From a bacterium (lineage in GTDB: Bacteria > CSSED10-310 > JAFGSJ01), in assembly GCA_016934675.1 (NCBI GenBank), contig JAFGSJ010000058.1, positions 1-38,182 of the forward strand: a stretch of DNA of 38,182 nt, read 5' to 3'. The position numbers were made by a program, and so were the translations under genes. The notes beneath the pieces were generated by a model, which searched no databases, was not told the DNA's origin, and saw only the letters and a program-made list of their open reading frames with translations. Positions 27,622 to 36,648 of the stretch are shown here, in pieces (position 1 is the first letter of the stretch; each line of letters starts with the position of its first letter).

Positions 27622-30519
27622 TTAAAAACTGTATTTCAGTTGGACCGAGAACAATCGTGGTGACAGCCACTCCTGATCAGTCCCGAAATCCGAACCTTCC
27701 GTTTCGGTCCGCCTGATCGTGACCTGATTGTCAAGCAGATTGGTCACATCGAGAATAGCGGTAATCATGCCCCACTTTTCAAGATCAAAATCTTTCTGCA
27801 CAGAGAGATCGGCCAGAAAAACATCCGGCAGTCGATAGGTACCGCGACCTTCAGGCAGGGTTATGCCCGCACCATATGCCGGGTCACGGTGATCGACATC
27901 GTCAGCGCTACCATAAACACCATCAGTTCCGGGGCCATAATTTCCCAGTTTATTATAGACATAACCGCTCTGGTAATGGAGCCTGGTCCCGAGACTGACC
28001 TGCCAGGGTAATTGATAAACGGCATATGCTTTCAGGTTGTGGGGCATATCGTAGCTGAGAGGGCCATCGAGATTCTGACTGAGCAAGGGGGTATCGTAAT
28101 ACGGTGTGAAATGGTTCTGGTAGTTCTTGAATTGGTCTCCCGTCATCAATGCCATGTGTGTTCCCCGATATTCGGAATAGGTATAGGACAATTCCAGCCA
28201 GAGCCGATTGGTCCGCACCGTTGAATGGATTTCAGACGCGCTGTAATCGCGATAGGCATCAGCCGGATTGGTCGCTATATATCGCCGGTCCTGCCAATGA
28301 TCATACCAATCCTGGACCGCAGCCTGGTCTGAAGTATCAACATCGGTAGCCAGGTGCAGATCGCCGTTCTCATCCTCCCAAAAACCTACATCTTCTATGA
28401 GATCGCGGGTGTGCTTGTATTGATAGCGAATACCGGTTGCCCAATGAGGCGTGATTTCAATGTCGAAACCCAGAACATACTCGTCCGAAGATTCCGGCTT
28501 GATGTCCGGATCGATCAGATTACCCGCTGAGCTCGACATGGTTTTGTTATAATAATAGCCTTCGGCATCGGCATCGGGATGGTCGGGACCATACAGCCAG
28601 ACCTCGATATCATGAGACGAGCCAGGGTCCATACTGATCAGGGTCAGATCATAGGGATTATAGTAGCGGCCGACACTTCCATATAACTGGGTCTTGCCTG
28701 TTTTTGTCAAGTCCCAGGCAAAACTGATCCGTGGGGCAAACATGCGGTCAAACAAATGGACTACATGATCATCCTGGTTTTTGAAACGTGAACTCTCCCA
28801 ACGGAAACTGGGGGTCAGCGTGAAATTCTTATACATCTCCCAAGACTCGAGAATATAGACTGCCCAGTATTCACATGTATCGGTCGCGATCTCAGAATCC
28901 CCGAAGGAAAACCGGCGCAACGGCTGCTCGTTTTCACTGCCATAGCCGCCGATTTCATAGTACATCCCATTAGTATACGTATGATCACGCTGCTCCTCCA
29001 GAATCTGATGCTCGATCCCGAGTGTGAATCGTTGAAAACCTCGCCAATCATCCTTGATCTGGTTCAGGGTCAGTGAATAGGAAGTCCGGGCACGATCGGT
29101 CTGGTCGTGATAGGGAAAGTTGCCATACCAGCGATCAAGATCGGGATCGTAGACCGACATTTCATCCGATTCTTCGACCGGTCCACTCTCAACCATTGTC
29201 CGATACGCTCCAACCATGCCGGTCACATAAAAAGTGGATGAGGGAATCAGTTTCATGGTCAAACCATAAATCTGTTCGGACATGTTCCAACGACTCTGAG
29301 CCTCGGGACTATACCGTTCATCAAGAAGTCGGTCTAATTCACCCTCATTGCCGGAATAGATCAGCTCCGCATCGAAATGAGACCCCAAAGACAGACTCAA
29401 TTTCGTTCCCAATAATTGGCACAGACTGTCAGACAGATATTGAGTTTTGGGGACATTACCTTCAGCATTGTTCATAAAATCACATGTGCCGTAATTTTGA
29501 CTTAAACGATGTTGCTGATAATTCAGAAAAAACCAGAGATTGTCCTGGACTAATGGACCACCAAAAGCCAGCATGGGCTCGAAATAATCAGCCTGTTCCG
29601 TCGTGGCTTCGCTGTGCTGAGGATCTGCCTGCCAGGAATCAGAGGTGTATCTGAGCCGGACGGTTCCCTCGAAGGTATCGCCACCATTCCGGGTGACAGC
29701 ATCTACTACACCACCCATCGCCCGACCATACTCAGCTGAATAGCCACCCGTCTGGACCTGAATCTGGTCCAGCGCATCCGTATTCAGGTCGATCCGAAAC
29801 AAATGCGTAACCGGATCCGTCGCATCTATTCCATCGATGATATACAGATTGTCCGCATGAGTCGATCCGGAAAAAAAACCGGATTTCCCGTCAATGGTCC
29901 CACCACCCATACTGATGACCTGACGAGTATAGGTACTATTTGGCAGACGCTTTATGAATTCACTCGGAACAGTCAAACGACCATCCTGTGACAAAGGTTC
30001 GACTCTGGGCGTTATTATCACCAGCTCTACTTCCTCCGGATTGCCCGAAACCTCCATGGTCAGATTGAGATATTCTGTCTCATTCATGCTGACGGTGATG
30101 TTTTGCATTATTAGGGTCTTCATCCCGGATAACTCAGCCTCGACCATATACGTTCCCGGTGGCAATAATACCAGGTGATAACGACCATTATATCGAGTCT
30201 GGTCTGCTCGATAACCAGGGAAGCCCGTCCCGCTGACCTTGACCTGTACATTCCGCAACGGCTTGCCCTCATGATCACGTATCGTCCCGATAATACTCCC
30301 GTTCGAACTCGCTTCCGTCTCAAAGACAAAGATGATCATGAGCCCAATCATTTGAATCAGCAACATGACTGTCAACAGGGCCCTCAAACTCAACCCCAAT
30401 TTAGCCCTTGATCTGCTATGCAGTTCGGAGCGTACAACCCCGGTAGACTCCCCCCTCACGAAAATACGCCGGTCCGATCGGTCCTGTCTGGACCCTGTCA
30501 AAGCGTTCGTGCAGTTCAT
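27622..30519 (-). CDS. Oar-like TonB-dependent outer-membrane receptor with carboxypeptidase-regulatory-like domain
   Basis: Protein of 965 residues. AAAGGAG seven nt before the ATG supports this start. It implies an unusually long basic N-terminus (about 45 residues) before the hydrophobic signal segment (about 45-68). A carboxypeptidase-regulatory-like (PEGA/CarboxypepD_reg) domain follows at about 73-155, with GSIIGTIRDHEGKPLRNVQV and YNGRYHLVLLPPGTYMVEAEL. The plug domain is at about 165-280, with LYIIDGIDATDP, IQVQTGGYSAEYGRAMGGVV and VTRNGGDTFEGTV. A beta-barrel fills the rest and ends LKYSF with the terminal Phe needed for outer-membrane assembly. It would import a ligand using TonB, but no TonB or periplasmic binding gene is nearby. 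The ligand is unknown. Confidence 0.9.
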   Translation of the reverse strand: MNCTNALTGSRQDRSDRRIFVRGESTGVVRSELHSRSRAKLGLSLRALLTVMLLIQMIGLMIIFVFETEASSNGSIIGTIRDHEGKPLRNVQVKVSGTGFPGYRADQTRYNGRYHLVLLPPGTYMVEAELSGMKTLIMQNITVSMNETEYLNLTMEVSGNPEEVELVIITPRVEPLSQDGRLTVPSEFIKRLPNSTYTRQVISMGGGTIDGKSGFFSGSTHADNLYIIDGIDATDPVTHLFRIDLNTDALDQIQVQTGGYSAEYGRAMGGVVDAVTRNGGDTFEGTVRLRYTSDSWQADPQHSEATTEQADYFEPMLAFGGPLVQDNLWFFLNYQQHRLSQNYGTCDFMNNAEGNVPKTQYLSDSLCQLLGTKLSLSLGSHFDAELIYSGNEGELDRLLDERYSPEAQSRWNMSEQIYGLTMKLIPSSTFYVTGMVGAYRTMVESGPVEESDEMSVYDPDLDRWYGNFPYHDQTDRARTSYSLTLNQIKDDWRGFQRFTLGIEHQILEEQRDHTYTNGMYYEIGGYGSENEQPLRRFSFGDSEIATDTCEYWAVYILESWEMYKNFTLTPSFRWESSRFKNQDDHVVHLFDRMFAPRISFAWDLTKTGKTQLYGSVGRYYNPYDLTLISMDPGSSHDIEVWLYGPDHPDADAEGYYYNKTMSSSAGNLIDPDIKPESSDEYVLGFDIEITPHWATGIRYQYKHTRDLIEDVGFWEDENGDLHLATDVDTSDQAAVQDWYDHWQDRRYIATNPADAYRDYSASEIHSTVRTNRLWLELSYTYSEYRGTHMALMTGDQFKNYQNHFTPYYDTPLLSQNLDGPLSYDMPHNLKAYAVYQLPWQVSLGTRLHYQSGYVYNKLGNYGPGTDGVYGSADDVDHRDPAYGAGITLPEGRGTYRLPDVFLADLSVQKDFDLEKWGMITAILDVTNLLDNQVTIRRTETEGSDFGTDQEWLSPRLFSVQLKYSF

Positions 30520-30543
30520 GGTCTACTCCTTTGTTCTAGTCGC

Positions 30544-30558
30544 CCGGTCCCGGACCGG
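30544..30558. repeat. perfect palindrome in the receptor gene leader
   Basis: CCGGTCC and GGACCGG flank a single central C, a 7-bp perfect inverted repeat 25-39 nt before the receptor ATG. It could be an operator or an mRNA hairpin modulating translation. The motif contains GGTCC/GGACC, words common throughout this window, so chance is a fair alternative. Confidence 0.4.
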
Positions 30559-30935
30559 TCGCTTTCGTTACGAAATTATGAAACAGCATACTTACCGATT
30601 TTCCTCTTTCCTGAAGTATGTTGTTATGAACCTTCATACATTATCGATATGCAAAGGACATGCCAAAATGTACGAGGCGGGCGGGTCAGTGCCGCGAACG
30701 TCGCATAAAGCCTACTTTTTTTGGTGGGTGTGTCATTGATTCCCGGTCATGCCGGTTTAGAATTGTCCCGGGAAAGAGACAATATTTGCACAAGGTGTAG
30801 TAAAAGTGCATCAGAAAAGGGGGTGATAGTATATTGAGAATCAATCCTTTCGCGGGTTTGCTTGTCTGCCACAATAAGTCCGCGTCAAGACAAAAATTGT
30901 CAACACGCCCCAAAAAATGAAATTGTAAAAAGGGG

Positions 30936-30965
30936 TTGTCATTCTGGTGTCAGATGGGATACAAT
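30936..30965 (+). promoter_or_regulatory. sigma70-type promoter for the kinase/FGE-like gene
   Basis: TTGTCA (30936-30941) and TACAAT (30960-30965) are separated by 18 nt; each differs from consensus at one position. Transcription would start near 30972 and leave a leader of about 60 nt before the GTG at 31034. Confidence 0.55.
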
Positions 30966-31033
30966 AGGTGGAGATTAGATGAGGGGTAAATCGCTCATAG
31001 TAACAGGGTCGATTATCTAATCGGGAGGGTAAT

Positions 31034-33475
31034 GTGGAGACAGTTCCTCGAGAGCAGACCGCTGAATGCAGCCGTTGTGGAACACGGTACGTCCGGGGTG
31101 CGCTGCGCTGTCCCGGGTGTGGGCAAGTCGTGTCAGGTGCAGCGAATAGTGAGCCCAGGGTAGGAACGCGGATTCGTGATTATCTGGTCATCGAGAAGTT
31201 GGGTGAAGGGGGTATGGGCCGGACGTATTTGACGCGTCATACTCATTTGGGCAGTTATCGGGTGGTCAAGATCATGCATCCCTGGGTGTCTCAGCACCCT
31301 GATTTTCCGGTCCGGTTCAGGCGGGAAGCCCAATTACTGGCCAACCTGCATCATCCGGCCATCGTGACCCTACACGAGTTCAGTTATCTTGAAGACGGGA
31401 CCCCCTTTATGGTCATGGAATATTTAAAAGGAGAAACACTGGCCGAGTATCTTGTCGGACATGGTTCGTTATCACTGGTGACCATGGTCGATTTTGTTCG
31501 ACAACTTGCTCAGGGGTTGGATTTCGCGCATAAGTCCGGGATCATTCACCGGGACATATCGCCCGAGAACATCATCCTGGTGGAAGATGAGTCGGGTAGG
31601 CTTCAGGCCAAGCTGATTGATTTTGGTATTGCCAAGGTTTTCGAGGAACCGGCCCAACAGAATCGTAACGGTCCGAGTACGGTTGAGAAAGTGGAGACCA
31701 AGACCGGGATTTATGTGGGCAAGCCCGGTTATGGCAGTCCGGAGCAGTTCAGGCAATTACCGGGCCATCATGAGATTGACGGTCGGACCGATATATTTTC
31801 CATGGGCATAGTCATGTATGAAATGCTGACCGGGCGACAGTTATTTGCTCGGGAGAGTATCACGACCTACTTATTGTCCCTGATTATGTTTGCGGAGAAG
31901 GGGCAAGACACGGTCAGTTGGACCGGTGTGCCAGGACCTTACCAAGAGATTATCTGCAAGTGCATTGCCTACAAACCCGAGCAACGTTTTTTTGATTTTG
32001 CGTCATTACTCGAAGATCTCGATCAGGCGGCTGATAGGGTTACAGAGATGGTACACGGCGGTCTGGTCCCTGAAGTTTTGTCGGAACAAGCAGTTCGCCG
32101 ACATAAGAAGACTGGCTGGTTAATGTGGGCTTTGGTTTTTATTCTGGCCATGCTGGGTAGCTTTTATCTCAAGAAGGTTTTCTTTCGCGGACCGGAGCCA
32201 CAGCCGACAGGCGTGCCGCTTTCTGAACGGTCCGTGCTATCGCAGCGCGACACAGAGGCTGTCCGGACCGAACCGGGTCCAACACCGAGCCCGACGGACT
32301 TTGCCCTGCTTGATGAAATGGTCCGCTCGATGGAAGCGGCCTACCAGCGCAAACACTACACTATTCCTGAAGAGGGTAGTGCGTTCGCTTTGGCCCGCCA
32401 GATTATGGCGATTGATCCGGGAAATAGTGTAGTCCAGACCATATTGACAGGTATCGTCTCGTATTATCGGGATAATGGTTTAAGGTGCCTTGAAAGTGCC
32501 GATTTTAAAAACGCCCTGCTCTATTTCCAGCGGGCCGGGCAGATTTGGCCGACGGATGAGTGGTTAGCCTTGTTGATCACACATACGGAGGCTCTGCGAC
32601 GGCAATATGCCCATATTTCACTCGCTGGTCTTGATTTGGTCCTGGTCCCGACCGGTTCCTTCACTATGGGCTCCGCCCAAAACGATACACGGGCGTACTC
32701 CGACGAGCTGCCAAGGCACAAAGTCAATCTCAGTGCCTTTTACCTTTCGAGTAGTGAGGTCACCAATGGGCAATATTGTGAGTTCTGTGCCGCAACAGGT
32801 CGATCACGGCCTGCCATTCCGCTTGAATTTCAAGTCGGGCCTGATTATTTCGAACAGTATCGGAATTATCCGGTGGTGAATATCAGTTGGGAGGATGCCC
32901 GTAGTTTTGCTGCATATTATGGTGCCCGGCTGCCGACTGAGGCGGAATGGGAAAGGGCCTGTCGGTCCGATCGGGATTCACTGCTCTACCCCTGGGGTAA
33001 CTCGCCTCCAACGAACAAGCTGATCGGTAATCTTGCGGACAAGGATTTTCAACGATTAGCCATGTCCGACCAACTTGTATTTTCCGGCTATACGGACGGT
33101 TATATATTTACAGCGCCCGTCCGCTCGTTTATACCCAATGCGTTCGGACTGTACGATCTCGAGGGTAATGTCCGGGAATGGTGCGCGGATTATTACAGTG
33201 ACAATTATTATGAGCACAGCCCTTCGACCGATCCGAAGGGACCGGCCACAGGTCGGATGAGGGTGGTTCGGGGCGGTTCCTGGAGCAGTTCTCCGCAGTC
33301 GACTCGTTGCAGTTTTCGTCAAAAAGCCGCTCCGGATCAAGGTTCGATCCATTACGGTTTCCGCCTGGCCCGCGATTTTCAGGTTGATGGACCGCTTGTT
33401 CCGGCCCAACCCACGCCATCCTCTCCGGAACAATCCCCACCGGGTGACGAAGGTCTCCTGGCCGGACCGCGCTGA
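31034..33475 (+). CDS. zinc-ribbon Ser/Thr kinase fused to a formylglycine-generating-enzyme-like domain
   Basis: Protein of 813 residues from a GTG start behind GGGAGGG. A CxxC zinc ribbon (Cys12/15, Cys26/29) is followed by a PknB-like kinase with glycine loop GEGGMGRT (57-64), Lys79, HRDISPEN with Asp174 (Ser replaces the usual Lys, as in many bacterial kinases) and DFG at 196-198. A membrane helix (about 362-382) leads to a linker and an FGE-sulfatase domain (about 535-790), recognisable by LVLVPTGSFTMGS, RLPTEAEWERACR, LYDLEGNVREWC and RGGSW...HYGFRLARD. The RGGSW-to-RC segment keeps only the second of the two active-site Cys of true FGE. The domain is therefore probably a ligand-binding sensor and not a sulfatase activator. 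The DUF1573-type gene starts 14 nt later and is likely co-transcribed. Confidence 0.93.
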   Translation: METVPREQTAECSRCGTRYVRGALRCPGCGQVVSGAANSEPRVGTRIRDYLVIEKLGEGGMGRTYLTRHTHLGSYRVVKIMHPWVSQHPDFPVRFRREAQLLANLHHPAIVTLHEFSYLEDGTPFMVMEYLKGETLAEYLVGHGSLSLVTMVDFVRQLAQGLDFAHKSGIIHRDISPENIILVEDESGRLQAKLIDFGIAKVFEEPAQQNRNGPSTVEKVETKTGIYVGKPGYGSPEQFRQLPGHHEIDGRTDIFSMGIVMYEMLTGRQLFARESITTYLLSLIMFAEKGQDTVSWTGVPGPYQEIICKCIAYKPEQRFFDFASLLEDLDQAADRVTEMVHGGLVPEVLSEQAVRRHKKTGWLMWALVFILAMLGSFYLKKVFFRGPEPQPTGVPLSERSVLSQRDTEAVRTEPGPTPSPTDFALLDEMVRSMEAAYQRKHYTIPEEGSAFALARQIMAIDPGNSVVQTILTGIVSYYRDNGLRCLESADFKNALLYFQRAGQIWPTDEWLALLITHTEALRRQYAHISLAGLDLVLVPTGSFTMGSAQNDTRAYSDELPRHKVNLSAFYLSSSEVTNGQYCEFCAATGRSRPAIPLEFQVGPDYFEQYRNYPVVNISWEDARSFAAYYGARLPTEAEWERACRSDRDSLLYPWGNSPPTNKLIGNLADKDFQRLAMSDQLVFSGYTDGYIFTAPVRSFIPNAFGLYDLEGNVREWCADYYSDNYYEHSPSTDPKGPATGRMRVVRGGSWSSSPQSTRCSFRQKAAPDQGSIHYGFRLARDFQVDGPLVPAQPTPSSPEQSPPGDEGLLAGPR

Positions 33476-33489
33476 TCAAGGGATTGTCT

Positions 33490-34290
33490 ATGAAAAAAAG
33501 GCATCTGTTCTCTCGTCTCGATGCGGCCCTGATGGGCTTGTCCCTGGTCCTTTGTTCCGGACTGATTTTGGCCAGCCAGGCTGGGCCCATGTTTCTGTCT
33601 GCTTCCGGGGAGCATGGGGCCTTCCGATCCGATACTCAGGTTTCCGAGGACCAGTTTCCCCGGATCGTCTTTGAGCAAGCCGACCTGGTCTATGACCTGG
33701 GTAACCTCGATGCTTCAGAAAAGAAAAGTGCCAGGATCACCTTTAAAAATGTGGGACGGGCCGCATTACAAATTGTCGATGTTCAACCGGGTTGAGGCTG
33801 TACGGCTGTCCTGATCACCGAGGACACCATTCTCCCGGGCGGAGAAGGAGAAATCATCGCCACACTGACTGGAGACGTCAGGAACGGGCCGATGCACAAA
33901 CCCATAACCATTGTAACCAATGATCCGAATAATAAAGCTGTGGTTGTTTACCTGAAGGCTGAGGTCAAAATTCAGCTTGGCTTTGACCCACTCTCTTTGA
34001 ATCTCGGACGAAGAGAGTTCGGAAAGGTCGAGGTAACAGAGTATATCCGGGTCATTGGAGAAATTTTTCAGAAACATACCATAACCCGGGTCATCGCTCG
34101 GAATTCTTACATCAAGGTGGATCTGGTCCGCCCGGACCGCGAGAACCATGAGTACCGTTTGGCAGTGACCCTGCTCAAGACCGCACCCATCGGTAATTTG
34201 TATGGCAGCATCGAAGTCTGGACCGATGATCCGGCACATTCCAAAACCCTGGTGCATGTACAGGCACAGATCATAGCCGCTGTTCCTTAA
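33490..34290 (+). CDS. candidate selenoprotein: secreted DUF1573-type protein with in-frame TGA (Sec102)
   Basis: Reading from ATG 33490 (AAGGGA upstream) gives 101 codons, a TGA at 33793-33795, then 164 further open codons to TAA. Both halves are one protein: signal peptide (about 1-31), then a DUF1573/ASH-like beta domain with DLGNLDASEKKSARITFKNVG, ALQIVDVQPG, the TGA, GCTAV and VTNDPNNKAVVVYLKAEV, then a second similar domain with GFDPLSLNLGRREFGKVEVTEYIRV. Family members have CGCT where this has TGA-Gly-Cys-Thr, so the TGA replaces a conserved Cys. A SECIS-like hairpin follows. Read as Sec, the mature protein is periplasmic with a Sec-Gly-Cys motif. If the TGA is a true stop, this is a nonsense-interrupted gene. 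The kinase/FGE-like gene lies 14 nt upstream. Confidence 0.75.
33796..33828 (+). promoter_or_regulatory. candidate bacterial SECIS element
   Basis: Downstream of the TGA, TGTCCT (33807-33812) pairs perfectly with AGGACA (33821-33826) around an 8-nt loop GATCACCG. A further G-C pair (33805 with 33828) lies outside one mismatch. The stem begins 11 nt after the TGA and the loop 17 nt after it, and the loop starts with G. These features agree with the bacterial SECIS consensus: apical loop 16-37 nt from UGA with a G in the first two loop positions. The hairpin lies in coding sequence, as bacterial SECIS elements do. A six-pair stem could arise by chance. Confidence 0.55.
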
Positions 34291-34314
34291 GGCAGGACCC
34301 GGTCAGGAGCCCGT

Positions 34315-36006
34315 TTACTCGACAATCTCACCGAAAAAGTGCACATGTGTCTTTTCGTTTGCGATTTCAAAGACCAGCGAGTCACTCCGTCCATCATTGT
34401 TGAAATCCTCAAAGAGGACCGCCGCTATTACTCCGTTGAAGGTGGCATGAAGCAAAGTGTGTGGTTTCGAGATCGGGTCTTTATAGCTGAGGATTTCGAG
34501 ATGGTCCCCACGGTCAGGGCTGTTCAGGCCAGTCTTGAGTAGTATGATCTGCCTGCTTTCCGGGTCGGTGATGATCTGGCTGCCCACACCAGCTCGGGGA
34601 AAGTGTCGATACATCTCGGGGTTCCCGTTCAGGGTTTTCACGGTATAGTCACTCGCCCAGACAAGGAGATCACCGGTTTGGGCACCGGTTGGCCCAATTC
34701 CTGCCACATCGCGAAACAAGGCGGGTTTCTGGGTAAGCTCGCCTCTATTTCTGAGAGAACAGTCGCTGTTATGACACTGTAGCTGGGCCATGTTGAGGGG
34801 CGATTGAAACAAGCCCTTCCCTGATACAAAGTCAGCGAGGACAAGTCCCGTAACAGTCCCATCCTGGATGGGACTCAGAGGATAACCATCGAATTCCGAT
34901 ACGGCTAGAAATTCAGTCTGTATTATTTGGTAGATTATTCCCCGCTTCATCAGCGAGGTTCGGATGAAACAATAGGATGTCGACATGTTCGAATCGTGCA
35001 GGATAACAATCTGGCCGACAATACCTCTGACTGGGGTTGGACCGGACCGACTCTCCGGGAGAGAGATCGAGCCGCCTCTGCCCGGTTCCGGGAATAAGCG
35101 ATACCAGTCGAGTCTGTTCGGGAACAAGACGGCACATTCCGGCCAACCGTCATTATCCAGATCGACTGAAGCCGCATCAAGAGTAGTACCCTCGATAGTG
35201 AGCAGGGGCTCTTTCTGAACAAGATCACGCTCGGGAGTAACGGCGGACCTCTCGGAGACCGCTGCAGCCAAACCCATTACTCTACGGGCCGTAACCAGAA
35301 TATAACCGAGCGTTTGCTCCTGAATCAGAGAAACGATTGGTCCGGAAAGCATTAAAAATTCGCCGTTTTCCGTCAAATCGAGGCTGATGATATAATCCAG
35401 ATCAGGGTAAGTCCGATCGAGAATGAGCCGTTTCAGATCGCTCGGGTCCGCTGGCAGATTGGCTTGAAATGAAGGTGGCAGCACTTCGAAGCGACCGGTC
35501 TGACGAAGGCGATAACGCAGCACCTGGTTGATGGTCTCAACCAGAGAAGCATTATTACCGGTCTTGTCATCGAGCGGATAGAGTGCCAGGCGAATGGTCG
35601 GACTCTGCATCACGATCAGGTCACCCACAACCGGTTTTTCCGTGCAATCCTCGTTCAGAACTGCCAGGGAAAAAGTATCAAAAACCTTGAACAATCGGAG
35701 CGTTCCGAGGAAAACAGGAAAGTAGCCTATCAATGAACCGGTTTCGGGGTCGAACAACTCATCTGTTTTGCGATAAACCTCAAAAACCAGGCCTTGATAC
35801 CCTCCCGCATTCCGACCGATATCGACCGCAAGACCGTCCTCACGGACTTCGATAATAGTGCCCTGGTAGGTCGGACAGGTCCGTTCGATCTGGACGAGCA
35901 CACGATCGATCAGATTGTCAACGATATGATCGTTTTCATCAGAAAAGGAGGGGCCTGGTCCGAGAACACAAAGAGAACATACCGTCCATATCAGAAGTCG
36001 TTTCAT
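34315..36006 (-). CDS. secreted protein with FG-GAP/VCBS-like repeats, unknown function
   Basis: Protein of 563 residues with a signal peptide (MKRLLIWTVCSLCVLGPGPSF, cleavage near 22). The first half has a small beta-barrel-like region (about 45-140, TIIEVREDGLAVDIGRNAG) and an alpha/beta region (150-250). The latter resembles bacterial proteins that report on the periplasmic or outer-membrane surface. The second half contains Asp-rich calcium-loop-like repeats, VDLDNDGWPECAVLF and EDFNNDGRSDSLVFE, typical of FG-GAP/VCBS blades. I do not recognise a named family. It lies 51 nt downstream of the DUF4124-like gene on the same strand. It ends 24 nt from the end of the convergent DUF1573-type gene. 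Confidence 0.75.
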   Translation of the reverse strand: MKRLLIWTVCSLCVLGPGPSFSDENDHIVDNLIDRVLVQIERTCPTYQGTIIEVREDGLAVDIGRNAGGYQGLVFEVYRKTDELFDPETGSLIGYFPVFLGTLRLFKVFDTFSLAVLNEDCTEKPVVGDLIVMQSPTIRLALYPLDDKTGNNASLVETINQVLRYRLRQTGRFEVLPPSFQANLPADPSDLKRLILDRTYPDLDYIISLDLTENGEFLMLSGPIVSLIQEQTLGYILVTARRVMGLAAAVSERSAVTPERDLVQKEPLLTIEGTTLDAASVDLDNDGWPECAVLFPNRLDWYRLFPEPGRGGSISLPESRSGPTPVRGIVGQIVILHDSNMSTSYCFIRTSLMKRGIIYQIIQTEFLAVSEFDGYPLSPIQDGTVTGLVLADFVSGKGLFQSPLNMAQLQCHNSDCSLRNRGELTQKPALFRDVAGIGPTGAQTGDLLVWASDYTVKTLNGNPEMYRHFPRAGVGSQIITDPESRQIILLKTGLNSPDRGDHLEILSYKDPISKPHTLLHATFNGVIAAVLFEDFNNDGRSDSLVFEIANEKTHVHFFGEIVE

Positions 36007-36057
36007 GATTGTTCCGTCATACTCAGGCTCATGACTTCCGAGAGGATAAGGGGCATT

Positions 36058-36648
36058 TCAGGGCCTGCCCCCCTTACAGACCGGACACGCTTTGAAACCT
36101 TCTTTCTCAGCCTGTTCCGCCGTCGCAAATATCCTCAATTGACTCAATTGGTAACGATATTCCTTCCTGGTACCAAAACCCCGCAAGAGACGTCTGCATT
36201 GAGCACTGTGATAATGACGCGAGGAAAGATCAACAATGACCTGACCCGGTTTGAGCGATTCGAGCTCACTAAAAGCTTTGGGTTGATAGCCCTCACTTGG
36301 TTCGGACCCGGTCGTCGCACCCGGACCGCTTGCGGGCGTAGTGCCTGACGAAAAAAGCAGGTCATTGCCATTTTTTTGGACATCGACTGTCCCTGTACCA
36401 AGCAGTGTCGTCTCAAAATCAGGTGAATTTTCGGGTAGACCCATTTTTTTCAAGGTGTTAACCTTATCAACCATTTGTTTACTGAGATAGACCAGTTTTT
36501 CGTCATCCCACCAGAGCGGTGCTTCATTATAAAAGTGGATGACATTGTCCTGATCAATCCACTGATACACCTTGGCCTCGGCATTCTGGCCGCTCAGACA
36601 GAACAGCACACAGCACAAGCCTATGGCACAGAACAACTGCACTTTCAT
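36058..36648 (-). CDS. secreted DUF4124-like protein with C-terminal Ada-type metal-binding-like motif
   Basis: Protein of 196 residues. ATG 36648 is preferred because AGGGGG lies six nt before it; the ATG at 36654 abuts that RBS. After a signal peptide (MKVQLFCAIGLCCVLFCLSG), KVYQWIDQDNVIHFYNEAP is the hallmark of DUF4124. A proline/glycine-rich linker follows. The C-terminal VVDLSSRHYHSAQCRRLL...ATAEQAEKEGFKACPVC resembles the small Ada-type zinc-binding module (YHxxxCxxL and GFxxCxxC). The combination suggests a periplasmic, possibly envelope-associated protein. It heads a probable two-gene operon with the VCBS-like gene. Confidence 0.75.
   Translation of the reverse strand: MKVQLFCAIGLCCVLFCLSGQNAEAKVYQWIDQDNVIHFYNEAPLWWDDEKLVYLSKQMVDKVNTLKKMGLPENSPDFETTLLGTGTVDVQKNGNDLLFSSGTTPASGPGATTGSEPSEGYQPKAFSELESLKPGQVIVDLSSRHYHSAQCRRLLRGFGTRKEYRYQLSQLRIFATAEQAEKEGFKACPVCKGGRP

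Larger units (their letters stand above)
30520..31033. other. 514-nt divergent intergenic region
   Basis: Lies between the minus-strand receptor and the plus-strand kinase. It contains a GGTCC palindrome close to the receptor start (30544-30558), a weak hairpin (30762-30767 with 30778-30783, ATTGTC/GACAAT) and a good promoter facing the kinase (30936-30965). The open frames crossing it lack RBS and family motifs. I see no gene here. Confidence 0.65.

Noticed and set aside
30365-30739. Plus-strand ORF across the receptor start
   Set aside because: Overlaps the receptor N-terminus antisense, lacks an RBS and shows no motif.
33490-33795. Separate short gene ending at the TGA, with a second gene starting at 33892
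   Set aside because: The 33892 start lacks an RBS and falls inside a beta domain. The sequence between TGA and 33892 continues the DUF1573-type pattern without a gap, so one recoded or interrupted gene fits better.
33793-33795. TGA as a reassigned sense codon (Trp or Gly code)
   Set aside because: Several intact genes in the window stop at TGA, and the family position calls for Cys, not Trp or Gly.
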